From Hespellia sp. (GTDB taxonomy: Bacteria > Bacillota > Clostridia > Lachnospirales > Lachnospiraceae), in assembly GCA_028689735.1 (NCBI GenBank), contig JAQVCP010000021.1, positions 1 to 40,898 on the forward strand: a stretch of DNA of 40,898 bases, in the 5' to 3' direction. Both the position numbers and the translations under genes were made by a program. The notes beneath the pieces are model-generated. The model was not told the DNA's origin, made no database searches, and saw nothing but the letters and a program-made list of their open reading frames with translations. Positions 40,812 to 40,898 of the stretch are shown here, piece after piece (position 1 is the first letter of the stretch; every line of letters begins with the position of its first letter).

Positions 40812-40898
40812 ATGAAAAAAGAAATCATTTGTACGATTTGTCCGATGGGATGTCATATAACGGTAGAAGGTGAAAATGATACAGTCACATCAATCACT
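40812..40898 (+). CDS. DUF1667 protein, 5' part (runs off the window)
   Basis: The first 29 residues are visible. The cysteine motif ICTICPMGCHITVEG is the DUF1667 hallmark, a small Cys-rich, probably iron-sulphur or zinc protein that takes the place of GlpC next to GlpA- and GlpB-like proteins. It begins four bases after the upstream stop, with AAGGAGG overlapping that stop. It is truncated by the window edge. Confidence 0.88.
   Translation, partial: MKKEIICTICPMGCHITVEGENDTVTSIT

Noticed and set aside
882-40828. Long open frames antisense to the housekeeping genes
   Set aside because: They lack ribosome sites, have Ile/Ser/Leu-rich shadow-like composition and overlap well-recognised genes over their full length.
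1-40898. CRISPR arrays, insertion sequences or rRNA genes
   Set aside because: No regularly spaced repeats, transposase motifs or rRNA-like stretches were seen anywhere.

Overview
The window looks like a chromosomal segment of a spore-forming, low-to-mid GC Firmicute, most likely a gut Lachnospiraceae (Mediterraneibacter/Dorea/Blautia relatives). That placement is inferred from gene content, not from a database search. Support comes from the cotJABC spore-coat operon, the spoIIGA-sigE pair behind a Spo0A-type promoter, strong GGAGG ribosome sites, sigma-A promoters with 17-bp spacers, and a division (dcw) cluster that lacks murG, murB and ftsA.

Layout. Positions 1-2226 are AT-rich and eroded: an SH3-like fragment, a complete KAP-family NTPase, and the C-terminal relic of a tyrosine recombinase ending 88 bp from the 3' end of a tRNA-Pro gene. 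This looks like the end of a decayed integrative element. Next come cotJABC (2470-3596), asnB (3767-5665), a SEDS-family glycan polymerase (5766-6956), a DegV fatty-acid-binding protein and a small membrane protein.

From 8589 to 20761 is the dcw cluster: mraZ behind a promoter with four GTGGT direct repeats, rsmH, ftsL, two class B PBPs separated by a terminator-like hairpin, mraY, murD, ftsW, divIB/ftsQ and ftsZ. Then follow spoIIGA-sigE, a beta-CASP metallo-beta-lactamase protein, citrate synthase behind a 22-bp perfect palindrome, a second full-length RsmH, mntP under a manganese (yybP-ykoY) riboswitch, a hotdog thioesterase, a macrodomain protein with an altered active site and a structured leader, and tRNA-Val and tRNA-Ala.

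On the minus strand (33491-29934) lies a cobalt-uptake and cobalamin operon, cbiM-cbiN-cbiQ-(cbiO fused to cbiK). The fusion joint contains a perfect internal ribosome site and ATG, so one reading frame may yield both a fusion and a free cobaltochelatase.

The right end (33763 to the window edge) is a DeoR-family regulator followed by a polyol-phosphate operon: a TIGR04076-like small protein, an EutH-like permease, a glycerol-kinase homologue with Gly where the glycerol-binding Arg83 normally sits, a GlpA/GlpO-like FAD dehydrogenase with a [2Fe-2S] domain, a GlpB-like FAD/NAD oxidoreductase, and the start of a DUF1667 protein. No GlpF facilitator is visible. This combination suggests uptake, phosphorylation and oxidation of a small polyol or amino-alcohol that may not be glycerol, and it is the best candidate in the window for an undescribed pathway.
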